NCBI RefSeq assembly: GCF_000443995.1
Contig: NZ_AUMC01000009.1
Location: forward strand, 62,001-126,000
Length of the DNA stretch: 64,000 bases
Source of the DNA: Bacteriovorax sp. BAL6_X
Lineage (GTDB): Bacteria; Bdellovibrionota; Bacteriovoracia; Bacteriovoracales; Bacteriovoracaceae
Direction of reading: 5' to 3'
Below are positions 43,421 to 52,585 of the stretch, in pieces (the stretch's first letter is position 1; every line of letters starts with the position of its first letter). The notes beneath the pieces are model-generated. The model made no database searches. It saw nothing but the letters and a program-made list of their open reading frames with translations, and was not told the DNA's origin. Both the position numbers and the translations under genes were made by a program.

Positions 43421-44427
43421 TATGCAACTTCCCTTAAGTATAAACGTCGAGTTCCCTCAACAAACATTAAAAGCAAAACACCGACAAGTAAAAACTTATA
43501 ATAATCCTCTTGATAAATAATACGACCTTTAATCTCAAGCCCTTTTCTTTCGAGCTTATTAATCTCTGAAAGAACTTCATTTAAGGAGTCATTATCAGAA
43601 GCAACAAAATCTTTTCCACCTGATAGTTCTGCAATCTTTTGTAGAGTTTCAAAGTCCATACTTGCGCCAGGCATATTCTGGTACCGCTTTCTCCCAAAAG
43701 CATCACGACCAATTGGTAACTTCGCATCTGGATCACCACCGATACCAATCGTATAAATTTTTATTCCTAACTCTTTTGCTTTTTCTGCTGCTTGCATAGG
43801 AGACATTAGGCCAGCGTTAGCACTCCCATCAGTTAGTAAAACAATTGACTTATTTTCAGCAACACTCGTTTCTGATCTAGCGAGGGCGAGTCCAAGCGCA
43901 TCACCTATATTTGTCCCCGAACCTAGAAATCCTATATTAATTTGTTCTACAGATTGTTCTACAAGCTTTAAGTCTGTAGTTACTGGAATTAAAGTAAATA
44001 CCTTATCTCCAAACATGATTATACCGATACGATCAACTGGAGATAGTTCAACAAACTTCCTTATCTGACTTTTTGCAGCTTCTAAACGATTAGGAGGAAA
44101 GTCTTCCGCTAACATTGATCTAGACACATCAACAACAAAGTAAATATCGTTAATTTCTTTTTTTACGTTACTCTTCCCCATAGGAGTCTTTGGTCCCATT
44201 AAAGCAAAACTAATAAGCGCCCATGATAGAAATGAGATAAGAAATAAAATCCCTCTTAAAAATGATGGCCCAGACTTCAGGCTATATCGAGGAGGAAGGA
44301 TTAGTTCTCCTTTTTTGAAGATTGCAAAAAAATCAATACACCAAAATAGAAAGCCTATAATTCCTACGATGAATAAATACTTATTGTGAAAGATATAATT
44401 ACTTAACAATGATATTCTCCTTTGCAC
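43420..44427 (-). CDS. batA: BatA-like von Willebrand A domain protein
   Basis: 335 residues. N-terminal helices (about 14-32 and 55-75) and a C-terminal helix (about 310-328) bracket a vWA domain with an intact MIDAS: FVVDVSRSMLAEDFPPNRLEAAK (DxSxS near 97-101), GTNIGDAL (Thr near 172) and LLTDGSANAG (Asp near 200). MIDAS sites bind Mg through a ligand Asp or Glu. It is the third membrane gene after moxR-DUF58. It overlaps its upstream neighbour by 29 bases. Confidence 0.9.
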   Translation of the reverse strand: MQRRISLLSNYIFHNKYLFIVGIIGFLFWCIDFFAIFKKGELILPPRYSLKSGPSFLRGILFLISFLSWALISFALMGPKTPMGKSNVKKEINDIYFVVDVSRSMLAEDFPPNRLEAAKSQIRKFVELSPVDRIGIIMFGDKVFTLIPVTTDLKLVEQSVEQINIGFLGSGTNIGDALGLALARSETSVAENKSIVLLTDGSANAGLMSPMQAAEKAKELGIKIYTIGIGGDPDAKLPIGRDAFGRKRYQNMPGASMDFETLQKIAELSGGKDFVASDNDSLNEVLSEINKLERKGLEIKGRIIYQEDYYKFLLVGVLLLMFVEGTRRLYLREVA

Positions 44428-45181
44428 GATTATGGAGATCAGAAATTGTTATATCATCATCATGGGTCCAACTTCTCTTATATTGAAGCTCATTAATCTT
44501 ATTTAAGTAGTCCTTAAAAAACTCTGCGTTTTCAAATATTTCTTCATAATTTATTTTTTTCGAATAGATATCCTCATGTTTTTCACGAGTATCAGCATTT
44601 TTAAATAGATCAATCTTTTCGGCCAAAACTCTTTTTGCACTCTGCTTTATATTGTAAACATGAAACCCATAAAATGAAGCCAAACATACAATTAGTAGTA
44701 CTATTATATATATGACATACTCGACAAAAGATTTTTCCTCTTCTATTTTTTTATCAAACACTATGAAATCTTGTTGTGTAACTTGAGTATCTTGAAAATT
44801 GATACCAGAAAATGAAACACCTAGGGCCATACCACGATAGTCCCAAATTTTTGGAAAAGAATTCTTCGGTGTTGCAACTAAAACTCCACTAGCTTCAATG
44901 ATATAGTACTGCGGATTTGTTTTTAAAAAATACTGTTTATTAATTTTTGATATCTTAACAATGTCAGCGAAGTCACGTGACATTAGATTATTGTTAATAT
45001 CTTCATCAATTACATCTGTTATAGGATAAATTGTAAGTTTGAAATCACGAATTTCACCAACACTCCAAGCCTTTTCATCACCTTCAAGACTCAGTTCTAC
45101 TTTAGTATCAAGAGCTTTCGCATTAAAAGTAAATATCATTAGAACTATTGAAAGCAGTGAATAAAAGAAATGTAGTCTCAT
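44399..45181 (-). CDS. Membrane-anchored protein of the Bat operon, unnamed
   Basis: 260 residues. A signal peptide (cut likely after AKA) precedes a beta domain (about 24-150, TKVELSLEGDEKAWSVGEIRDFKLTIYPITDV), a membrane helix (about 157-178) and a helical cytoplasmic tail. This layout matches the small membrane protein (DUF4381-like) found between DUF58 and batA genes elsewhere; sequence identity cannot be tested. It is coupled on both sides: one base with the DUF58 gene and 29 bases with batA. Confidence 0.7.
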   Translation of the reverse strand: MRLHFFYSLLSIVLMIFTFNAKALDTKVELSLEGDEKAWSVGEIRDFKLTIYPITDVIDEDINNNLMSRDFADIVKISKINKQYFLKTNPQYYIIEASGVLVATPKNSFPKIWDYRGMALGVSFSGINFQDTQVTQQDFIVFDKKIEEEKSFVEYVIYIIVLLIVCLASFYGFHVYNIKQSAKRVLAEKIDLFKNADTREKHEDIYSKKINYEEIFENAEFFKDYLNKINELQYKRSWTHDDDITISDLHNRAKENIIVK

Positions 45182-46026
45182 TATAACATCTCCTTAACAA
45201 AATCTTCCAAGTAGCGATCTCCTACATTTATATCCTTTAGTCTGAACCCAAAATCTAAAGGTTCAACTTTACCTTTAAGTCTGGCATCTACTTTACCGCT
45301 TCCCTTCCCAGCAATACGTCCAATCACAGAGAAACGAAACTCATTTGAAGTATCAAGTGGACAAAGTAATCTAAAGGCATGAACATGTTTTCGTGCAGTT
45401 AGTCTCTTCAAGGTTTCCGGCGATAAGAACTCATAGAAGTCACTAAGGATAACAACTTCTCTTTTCTTATAAAATTCTCTTACTAACTCAGCATCAAACT
45501 TTTCAAAGTTGCGTTCTTTTTGAGAAACTAGATATTCTGTATCAATTTCTCCAACCGTATTTAAAACGTTAGACTTCCTTAGTGCATCAACAAATGCCAC
45601 AAGCCCTGCTTCACCTCTTTTCTTTTGAACTCTTACAACACGATCATTCAAACAAATTATTGTTTCAATATAGTCATGAGTTTTTTCAGAGAGTAAGTAG
45701 AGTAATGAGATAATTTCAAAAGCAGCAGCTAGTTTTGACTTCCCATTGTGTCCGATAACCATTCCAGGGCTACAATCAAGTAATATTGTAATCTCAACAT
45801 TTCTTTCTTCTTCAAATGTTTTGATATATGGCGTATTTGTTTTAGCGACCATTTTCCAATCAATAAAACGTACGTCATCACCATGAACATACACCTGATG
45901 TTCCTTAAACTTCAATCCCGTACCTCTGAAGTGAGATTTAAGCATACCAATGGAAAATGAGTTTGCTCTTTTGAACAAACTATTTTTCATATTTTGAACA
46001 ATTTGATGTACTTCAAGTGTTTTCAT
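45181..46026 (-). CDS. DUF58 domain protein of the moxR-bat operon
   Basis: 281 residues. The DUF58 motif is clear at about 28-60: HFRGTGLKFKEHQVYVHGDDVRFIDWKMVAKT, then EERNVEITILLDCSPGM, a vWA-like strand where the usual DxSxS is DCSPG. No membrane helix, so it is cytoplasmic. MoxR-type ATPases act with this family as vWA-partner chaperones. It starts one base after moxR ends, and it overlaps the next gene by a single base. Confidence 0.9.
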   Translation of the reverse strand: MKTLEVHQIVQNMKNSLFKRANSFSIGMLKSHFRGTGLKFKEHQVYVHGDDVRFIDWKMVAKTNTPYIKTFEEERNVEITILLDCSPGMVIGHNGKSKLAAAFEIISLLYLLSEKTHDYIETIICLNDRVVRVQKKRGEAGLVAFVDALRKSNVLNTVGEIDTEYLVSQKERNFEKFDAELVREFYKKREVVILSDFYEFLSPETLKRLTARKHVHAFRLLCPLDTSNEFRFSVIGRIAGKGSGKVDARLKGKVEPLDFGFRLKDINVGDRYLEDFVKEML

Positions 46027-46027
46027 A

Positions 46028-46975
46028 TTAAATCAATTTCTGAGCAATCTTAACTGCTAAGTCCCTTGGGTTAATTCCATCAATAGATGCCTCATAAGTT
46101 AAAATAATTCTGTGTCCTAAAACAGAAGCAACTACTTTCATTACATCATCCGGCGTGACATAATCACGTTGGGCCATAAATGCGTTAAAACGTCCTAACT
46201 TTTGTAACCAGATAGCAGCACGAGGTGATGCTCCCGCTTGCACAAGTCCTTTAAAATCAGGAGAGAAGTGTTTGTCACCCGGTCTTGTTGCTCTTACTAT
46301 CTTAATGATTAAATCCTTCATCTTGTCATCTACATAAACTTTATCAATCTCTGCACGTATTGAAAGAATATCATCAGTTGAAAGAATAGAGCTTAAATCT
46401 TGTTTAATATTCTCTAAATCTAGAATTGACTTCTCTGCTTCAAAATCAGGATAATTAACGCTTACTTTCATCATAAATCGATCAAGTTGTGCTTCTGGAA
46501 GAGGATAAGTTCCTTCTTGCTCAATAGGGTTCTGTGTTGCAAGTACAACAAATGGACTTGATAGCTTATGAGTAGAATCACCAATCGTTACTTGCTTTTC
46601 GGCCATGGCCTCTAATAGTGCTGATTGTACCTTGGCCGGTGATCTATTAATTTCATCGGCAAGTAAAAGTTGTGTAAAGATTGGGCCAAACTTAGTAGAA
46701 AATTCTTCTTTTTGTTGCGAATAAACCATTGTTCCGACAAGGTCAGATGGAAGTAGGTCTGGTGTAAACTGAACTCTTTTAAATGTTAAGTCACAAAGCT
46801 TACTCATTGTTGATACAGATAATGTTTTACCTAAACCAGGCATACCTTCAATAAGGAGATGTCCTTCACAGACTAATGCTGCAATAATACTATCTAGCAT
46901 TTCGTCTTGACCATATACAATTCTCTTGGCCCTATCTAAAACACTATTAACCTTCTGTCTTGAATTATCAGTCAT
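46028..46975 (-). CDS. moxR: MoxR-type AAA+ ATPase
   Basis: 315 residues, MoxR proper subfamily. Walker A GMPGLGKT (about 44-51), Walker B LLLADEINRSPAKVQSALLEAM (about 109-130), sensor 1 ATQNPIEQEGTYPLPEAQLDRF and the GASPRAAIWL arginine segment near 255 are intact. MoxR proteins remodel or metal-load vWA proteins; here BatA and BatB are the likely clients. It overlaps rlmI by 8 bases and leads the Bat operon. Confidence 0.95.
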   Translation of the reverse strand: MTDNSRQKVNSVLDRAKRIVYGQDEMLDSIIAALVCEGHLLIEGMPGLGKTLSVSTMSKLCDLTFKRVQFTPDLLPSDLVGTMVYSQQKEEFSTKFGPIFTQLLLADEINRSPAKVQSALLEAMAEKQVTIGDSTHKLSSPFVVLATQNPIEQEGTYPLPEAQLDRFMMKVSVNYPDFEAEKSILDLENIKQDLSSILSTDDILSIRAEIDKVYVDDKMKDLIIKIVRATRPGDKHFSPDFKGLVQAGASPRAAIWLQKLGRFNAFMAQRDYVTPDDVMKVVASVLGHRIILTYEASIDGINPRDLAVKIAQKLI

Positions 46976-48140
46976 TTCTTTCCACCTTATAAGCTAAATA
47001 TTTTATATAATTTGATTTTGAATCTAATCGACTAATAGGATGATCCAGGCCTTGAATACCTGTATCAATTAACCTAATTGTAAGGTCATTCTTCTGAGCA
47101 GCTTTAACAACACATTGATCTAATTCATTCATTGAGATATTTTGAGTGCATGATGCTGCCGCTAGAACTCCACCCTTATTAATCATTTTAAAAATACGAG
47201 TATATAATTTTTCGTAACCACTAAGTGCGGCTTTCTTATCTTTATAGCTCTTACTAAATGCTGGAGGATCACAAACGATTACATCATAGCTTGCACCTTC
47301 ACTTACTTTTTCATCTAAAAACTTAAAGACGTCCTGACGCGTGAAACTCCCACGATTGCTAAAGTTATTAAGCTCAACATGATTGCTAACCACTTCTGCC
47401 ATATTTGCTTGGTCAACAAACTCAACCTGTTCCACTCCAGCACGTAAGAGGTGCAATCCCCATGACCCCACATAAGTAAATAGATCTAGTCCTTTTTTAT
47501 AGTTTTGCCCTGTTCTTTTAATAAGTTCTTCAAACTTTCTACGATTTTCACGGTGATCATAATAGTATCCCACCTTTTGCATCATCTCTCTTTTGATCTG
47601 ATATTTAAAACCAGTTTCTTCAATTTCGATTAGCTCAGGTAGTTCATCACTTTCAAAAACCGGAAGTTCTTCGATATCACGATACTTCTTATTATCAAGA
47701 AGTATCACTTCTTTATCGAGAAGCTTTTGTATATGTGTCTTTATTTCATTTCGGTAAGTGTCCATTCCTGCAGTATTTATCTGAACAATGGCGCAGTTCT
47801 TATAGCCATCAAGTATCAGTCCAGGAAGTCCGTCTTCATCACCATAAATCAAACGAGCATCTTGTCCATAACCTATTTCAGAGCGATAGTTGATTGCATC
47901 TTCGATAGCTTTTGCCACATATTCCCAAGGTTCAAGTGATGATTTGAATATCGCAATATTCTTCTTCCGTGTTGAGTTTGGATTAACAAATCCAATATAT
48001 TTATCTTTTAAATGACTAAAGCTACACCACTCCCCAGGACGATGTGAACGGAGTGAGTCTTCAATATCGTTTTCAGATAAATGGATCACTTTACTTTCAA
48101 AGTAAAGTCTAACTTTTTTATTAATTTCTATTTGTCTCAT
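46968..48140 (-). CDS. rlmI: 23S rRNA m5C methyltransferase, RlmI-like
   Basis: 390 residues. The PUA-like N-terminus (about 1-75, KVIHLSENDIEDSLRSHRPGEWCSF) precedes an EEHEAD-type insert and a Rossmann methyltransferase: KVGYYYDHRENRRKFEEL, LDLFTYVGSWGLHLLRAGVEQVEFVDQ (SAM motif I), VCDPPAFSKSYKDK (motif IV) and AAASCTQNIS (motif VI with the catalytic Cys). RlmI in E. coli makes m5C1962 in 23S rRNA. It is next to the moxR gene and after a secreted protein, all minus strand. Confidence 0.9.
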   Translation of the reverse strand: MRQIEINKKVRLYFESKVIHLSENDIEDSLRSHRPGEWCSFSHLKDKYIGFVNPNSTRKKNIAIFKSSLEPWEYVAKAIEDAINYRSEIGYGQDARLIYGDEDGLPGLILDGYKNCAIVQINTAGMDTYRNEIKTHIQKLLDKEVILLDNKKYRDIEELPVFESDELPELIEIEETGFKYQIKREMMQKVGYYYDHRENRRKFEELIKRTGQNYKKGLDLFTYVGSWGLHLLRAGVEQVEFVDQANMAEVVSNHVELNNFSNRGSFTRQDVFKFLDEKVSEGASYDVIVCDPPAFSKSYKDKKAALSGYEKLYTRIFKMINKGGVLAAASCTQNISMNELDQCVVKAAQKNDLTIRLIDTGIQGLDHPISRLDSKSNYIKYLAYKVERND

Positions 48141-48920
48141 TTATAGACCTATAATCTTTTTGGCTTGCCCAGTATTGATTTGATAGTTTTGAATTTTCAA
48201 ATCAAGTTTACCTAGCTCAACCTTCTTATCCCCTGTCACAACATATGACACAGCTTTGATATTACTTGGTAATCCGAATGTTCCAAATTTATCATAGTCA
48301 ATTTCAATTTCTTTAATAACAGAAGAGGCACCCCTTCCCTCTGAAATAGAAATTTGAGAAATTACGCTTCTTCCTTTTGCCCATGACTTCTTGGCGTAAG
48401 AAAATGACGTTTTCGTATGTAACTGAGGACTACTTGATTCAATTTCTTTAATTTGTCCACTTGAGTATAGCTCAATACTTAAATCTAGTAGTTCTGCCTT
48501 ATCTTTAACTCGAATGTAACGACTATTATTTTTTGGATCTTTTTTGAATGCACTCTGTTCAAGAGGTGTCGTTAAGTTTTTCGCTAACACCAACTCTACA
48601 TACGGCTTAATTTTTGAGATTAAAGTTTGCTTTAATAAATCAAAACCCTTATCTGGTAATCCCTCAACTCTAATTCTAATATTACTTGGATAAACCCAAT
48701 ATACGCGATAGTAAACATCATCTGGTTCTAAGGCCGTATTTGACCTTACGTATTTTTCTAAGTTTGGCTCACGAATATCAAAAAACAGGTCCTGTATTTG
48801 TCCTTCTAATGGAGTATACGTTCTTAACTTGTGATCGTTAAAAATATTACTATTATTAGAAAAAACAGATGAAACAGAAAGCAATAAAACAATAATTAGA
48901 GATAAGTTAAATTTCAGCAT
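48141..48920 (-). CDS. Secreted LolA-like (uncertain) protein
   Basis: 259 residues, signal peptide cut likely after FSN (about 22). The rest is beta-rich with strands such as YYRVYWVYPSNIRIRVEGLPDKGFDLLKQTLISKIKPYVELVL, then NSRYIRVKDKAELLDLSIELYSSGQIKEIE and KEIEIDYDKFGTFGLPSNIKAVSYVVTGDKKVELGKLDLKI. A half-barrel lipoprotein carrier of LolA/LolB type is possible, but the signature is weak. Its ribosome site (AAGGA) is inside a hairpin. It lies between rqcH and rlmI; the function is not known. Confidence 0.6.
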   Translation of the reverse strand: MLKFNLSLIIVLLLSVSSVFSNNSNIFNDHKLRTYTPLEGQIQDLFFDIREPNLEKYVRSNTALEPDDVYYRVYWVYPSNIRIRVEGLPDKGFDLLKQTLISKIKPYVELVLAKNLTTPLEQSAFKKDPKNNSRYIRVKDKAELLDLSIELYSSGQIKEIESSSPQLHTKTSFSYAKKSWAKGRSVISQISISEGRGASSVIKEIEIDYDKFGTFGLPSNIKAVSYVVTGDKKVELGKLDLKIQNYQINTGQAKKIIGL

Positions 48921-48923
48921 ATT

Positions 48924-48954
48924 ATGTCCTTTTAACTTATTTTAAAAGGGACAT
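48924..48954 (-). promoter_or_regulatory. Hairpin that covers a ribosome binding site
   Basis: Plus-strand ATGTCCTTTTAA (48924-48935) is the inverse of TTAAAAGGGACAT (48942-48954) with one bulged base. On the minus-strand mRNA the AAAAGGA ribosome site of the secreted protein gene forms the second arm, 6 bases before its ATG. It sits between the rqcH stop (48961) and that ATG, with no T tract, so it is more likely translational control than a terminator. Confidence 0.6.
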
Positions 48955-48960
48955 AGACCA

Positions 48961-50262
48961 TTACCAACTAGTTGAAATTATTTCCTTCCAATTGACTTTA
49001 GGGAGAATCAAATGCTTCTCTTTCTTATAAATGACTTTTCCAGCAGCTCCCTTTACTCCTTTGAGATTTTCTACTTGAGTAAAAATAACAGGTATTTGAT
49101 CAGCGTTAAATTCACTATAATCGGCCAATATTGAGGCTACAACACTGTATTTATCGAAGTCAAAGACATCTAAATTTTTTGCAATAACGTGAGCACTCTT
49201 ATCGCCATCGAGATGAAACCAAATATCGCCTTTAGTTGACCATTTACTACGGATATAATCATTTCCTTTTGTATTTAGGCCAACAGCAATTGAGATATTA
49301 TTCCATCTAAAGATTGAGTGATCATCTGACTTATTCACTTCAGTACTCTTTTGAGCTACCTTTTTCCAAACAGGCACATTAATCTTTTCTTTAACAAATA
49401 CGACTTTCTTAGACTCTATTTCTTTAATGACATCCTCAAGACGTTTCTCAAGAAACTCTTCACCCTTTCTAAGTTTTTTTATTTTAGTAAAGATTACATT
49501 TTTCTTTTGATAATAACTAAGGCCATAATCAAATCTTGCCTTAAGACTCTTATACTTGAAGATATGTTCGCTCAAATCTAATTCATCATTGATTAGTTTT
49601 TTTTCTATTTCATGTCTGACTTGGCAATTTTCTAAATCTTTTTCAATAAACTTCTTTTTTCTCATCAACTTCTTATTATAAGTTGTCTCAGCTTTTTTAT
49701 TGAATACTTCAATTTCTTCTAAAACGAGTTTCTTCTCATTAATATCTTTATTATCTAGCTGCTTGCGACCTAGTTCATTAAAAATATCGAAGAAATTTTC
49801 AAACTCAAATATCTGTTTTTTATTTGATTGCCAAGGGGAGAAATGAAGCCTTCTCCCTTCATTTAGATATATATAAGAGAAGAAGAGTTGACGTCCTTTC
49901 CAAAAGAGCAAGAGATTACTCTTGTCAGAGAACTTTAAATTTAAGCATTTATCTTTCGTGTCGACTTCAATCTCACTTAAACGTGCGTTTCTAATATTTG
50001 ATCTTAAAAACTCTAAAAACTGATCCCTAGTTATTCGATATTCAGAAGGTATGGATGCAATTGAGTCCCAAATTCCACAATGCTCTCCGCCTCTTCCCAA
50101 TGTAATACAAAGATTCTTACCTCTGAGTCTCAGCTGTAATAAAACAAGCTTTCCAGAGGAAAATATTTTTTGAATTTTTGGGTTTGTCGACATACCGTTT
50201 TCAAATAATTGCGCATTAATTTTATCGACATTTCGCCCTAGCTCTGAGAAATTTAAATTCAT
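48961..50262 (-). CDS. rqcH: Compact NFACT-family protein, RqcH/Rqc2-like
   Basis: 433 residues from ATG 50262 (an upstream ATG at 50334 adds 24 residues inside mutS2). The end has the NFACT-R domain: RWNNISIAVGLNTKGNDYIRSKWSTKGDIWFHLDGDKSAHVIAKNL (about 315-360), then the VKGAAGKVIYKKEKHLIL segment. A long coiled coil (about 170-300) joins it to a divergent NFACT-N domain (about 1-130). Bacillus RqcH is about 570 residues, so the HhH part is shortened here. The tRNA-contacting Asp-Arg of that family appears as KDK. Rqc2/RqcH binds stalled 50S-tRNA and adds Ala tails; activity here is unproven. Confidence 0.8.
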   Translation of the reverse strand: MNLNFSELGRNVDKINAQLFENGMSTNPKIQKIFSSGKLVLLQLRLRGKNLCITLGRGGEHCGIWDSIASIPSEYRITRDQFLEFLRSNIRNARLSEIEVDTKDKCLNLKFSDKSNLLLFWKGRQLFFSYIYLNEGRRLHFSPWQSNKKQIFEFENFFDIFNELGRKQLDNKDINEKKLVLEEIEVFNKKAETTYNKKLMRKKKFIEKDLENCQVRHEIEKKLINDELDLSEHIFKYKSLKARFDYGLSYYQKKNVIFTKIKKLRKGEEFLEKRLEDVIKEIESKKVVFVKEKINVPVWKKVAQKSTEVNKSDDHSIFRWNNISIAVGLNTKGNDYIRSKWSTKGDIWFHLDGDKSAHVIAKNLDVFDFDKYSVVASILADYSEFNADQIPVIFTQVENLKGVKGAAGKVIYKKEKHLILPKVNWKEIISTSW

Positions 50263-52585
50263 GAATAATCCAACAATTTTGTCACAAACACTGAGTAATA
50301 TTGACTGGAGCAAGATTGCTTCTGAAATTATCACCCATGCAAGGTTTCAGGTTAATAAGAATATTATAGAACATAATCCAAAGATATTCGAATCTGAACA
50401 ACTAAACGAACATTTTTATGACTTAAACGAGATTATTAGGAAAATTGACGAAACAGGGAATCTTGGTGATTTCTTCTTTAGCAATTTGAGAGATAGTGAT
50501 GAGAACCACAATGCCTTAAATTATATTGCAAAAGGTGGCGTCGCAACATTAGATCAGCTTAATTTCTTAGCTAATACGATCGAAAATCTTTTTTCAACTA
50601 AACGAGTCTTAAACTTTGGCCACTATCTAGCTTTCCTAGATGAATTAGTTAATAAAACACAGAGGCTTAAGCAAAAATTTATTAATCCATTTAGAAAGTT
50701 TGTGGATGCTGATGGAAGTGTTCACCTTGAAAAACACCCTATCATTGCGCCTCTTATTCAAGAGCAAATAAGTCTAGAAAGAAGAATTCGTGAAACTATT
50801 AACTTTATTTTAAAAGACGAAGATATTTCAAAACGTCTTCAAATGGACACTTTTGATATTATTAATGAAAGATTTGTCATTCCTATTAGAAGCGATTCTT
50901 ATCGAAGTGACTTAGGTAGTATTGTAGCAAGATCATCAACAGGTAACACACTCTTTGTTGAACCTGTTGCAACAAGGAAAATGTCAAACGAGCTAATCGA
51001 AATTAACTCAAAGATTGATTACGCAATTTCTCAAATTTGCAAAGGTTATTGCGATCTGATCAATAATGATCTTACGACAATGCGTGCTGTTTACTCATTC
51101 TTTATCGAGCTAGACTATACATATACATTAGCTAGTTATTCACATACTAAGGATTTCTGCTCCCCAGAGGTTAGCCAAGATGGAACGACTAGCTTAGTGG
51201 ACTTCTACCATCCCCTTATTGAAAACTGTGTTCGAAATACGATTGAAGTTGAAAGTAAAATGAGGGGGATTATCATCTCAGGGCCAAACACAGGGGGGAA
51301 AACTGTTTCCATTAAAAGTATTGTTATTGCGCACCTATTTTTAAAGCTTGGATTATTTATTCCAGCGCAAAAAGCGAAGCTACAGTACAAAAGCGATGTG
51401 TTTTATTTTGATAGTGACTATCAAGACTTAGAAATGGGTTTAAGTTCATTTGCGGGAGAAGTTCAAGTTATACTATCAATGCTTGAGAATATCCAAAATG
51501 ATTCACTTATTGCAGCGGATGAAATCTTTAATTCGACATCATCAGATGAAGCATCATCGCTGGCCTACTCAATTATTAACTATGTCACTAAAGAGCTGGG
51601 TTGTGACGTTTTAATTTCAACTCACCACCAACTCTTAAAAACAAAGATACAAGAGAGTAAAGAATTTATTTCTGCCCATGTAGGCTATGACTTTGACAAT
51701 AATATTCCTACTTACAAGCTAATCATTGGAACTCCGGGTTCATCGATGGCACTGGAAATCTTTAATCGCTTAAGTAAGAAGCATAATATACCTGCATTCA
51801 TATTAGATGATGCAAAAAAGATGCTTGATACAAAATATGTAACCTACGAAAGACTTCTACAAGACCTTTCCAAGAAACAAGAAAGAATCAATAAAACACT
51901 TAAAGAAAATATACAGCTTAATCACGAACTCAAAAATCAAAAAAAATCTCAAGAAGGTATTCTCTTTCTAGAGAAACAAAGGGCCTATGATCAATATGAG
52001 AAAGAAATTAAAAAAATTATCAAAGGTCTTAATGATGTCAAAACCAAAAGTTTAAGTAATGAGATATCTTCTCTAAATAAACAATATGAAAGGCTCAAGC
52101 CCAGTAAAATTGAAAAACCCAAAGAGGAAAGGCAAGTTGCTTCAGAGATAAAAGTAGGTTCACGTTATTTTTGTGATCGTTTAAACACGACTTGCGTTGT
52201 CTCTGAAATTAAGGGCAAGAATTGTACTGTCGAAGTAAATGGTAAAAAGATTTCTGTACCAAAGACATCCCTCTTTGATCAACAAGGTATCAATAATAAA
52301 AAGCCTCAAAAGTCCAAAAAAATTGAAATTAATGTTTTCAAAACAATTAACTATACTACCGAAGTTAATTGTCGTGGTATGCGCTTAAATGAATTTCAGC
52401 AAAAGGTTTTCTCTTGTATAGACGATCTTAGAATGGGCCATATTCCATATTTAATTATTGTCCACGGACATGGAGATGGAACTTTAAAGAAGTGGCTTAG
52501 AAATGAACTTAGAAGACAGCGAGATTTAAGTTGGTCACCGGACGAAGGTAACGATGGGGCAACACGTATTGATCTTACTCAATAG
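50261..52585 (+). CDS. mutS2: MutS2 (RqcU-type) ATPase with KOW and Smr domains
   Basis: 774 residues. Core and clamp helices (1-300), ATPase with Walker A GPNTGGKTVSIK (about 344-355) and Walker B SLIAADEIFNSTSSDEAS (about 418-435; usual DELGAGTDPxE), coiled coil (about 525-600), KOW-like domain (about 630-670, VGSRYFCDRL...) and C-terminal Smr (about 700-774, VNCRGMRLNEF and IIVHGHGDGTLKKWL). MutS2 in Bacillus splits collided ribosomes ahead of RqcH. The Smr Asp of LDLHG is Asn. The start ATG overlaps the rqcH start by two bases. No strong ribosome site is visible. Confidence 0.93.
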   Translation: MNNPTILSQTLSNIDWSKIASEIITHARFQVNKNIIEHNPKIFESEQLNEHFYDLNEIIRKIDETGNLGDFFFSNLRDSDENHNALNYIAKGGVATLDQLNFLANTIENLFSTKRVLNFGHYLAFLDELVNKTQRLKQKFINPFRKFVDADGSVHLEKHPIIAPLIQEQISLERRIRETINFILKDEDISKRLQMDTFDIINERFVIPIRSDSYRSDLGSIVARSSTGNTLFVEPVATRKMSNELIEINSKIDYAISQICKGYCDLINNDLTTMRAVYSFFIELDYTYTLASYSHTKDFCSPEVSQDGTTSLVDFYHPLIENCVRNTIEVESKMRGIIISGPNTGGKTVSIKSIVIAHLFLKLGLFIPAQKAKLQYKSDVFYFDSDYQDLEMGLSSFAGEVQVILSMLENIQNDSLIAADEIFNSTSSDEASSLAYSIINYVTKELGCDVLISTHHQLLKTKIQESKEFISAHVGYDFDNNIPTYKLIIGTPGSSMALEIFNRLSKKHNIPAFILDDAKKMLDTKYVTYERLLQDLSKKQERINKTLKENIQLNHELKNQKKSQEGILFLEKQRAYDQYEKEIKKIIKGLNDVKTKSLSNEISSLNKQYERLKPSKIEKPKEERQVASEIKVGSRYFCDRLNTTCVVSEIKGKNCTVEVNGKKISVPKTSLFDQQGINNKKPQKSKKIEINVFKTINYTTEVNCRGMRLNEFQQKVFSCIDDLRMGHIPYLIIVHGHGDGTLKKWLRNELRRQRDLSWSPDEGNDGATRIDLTQ

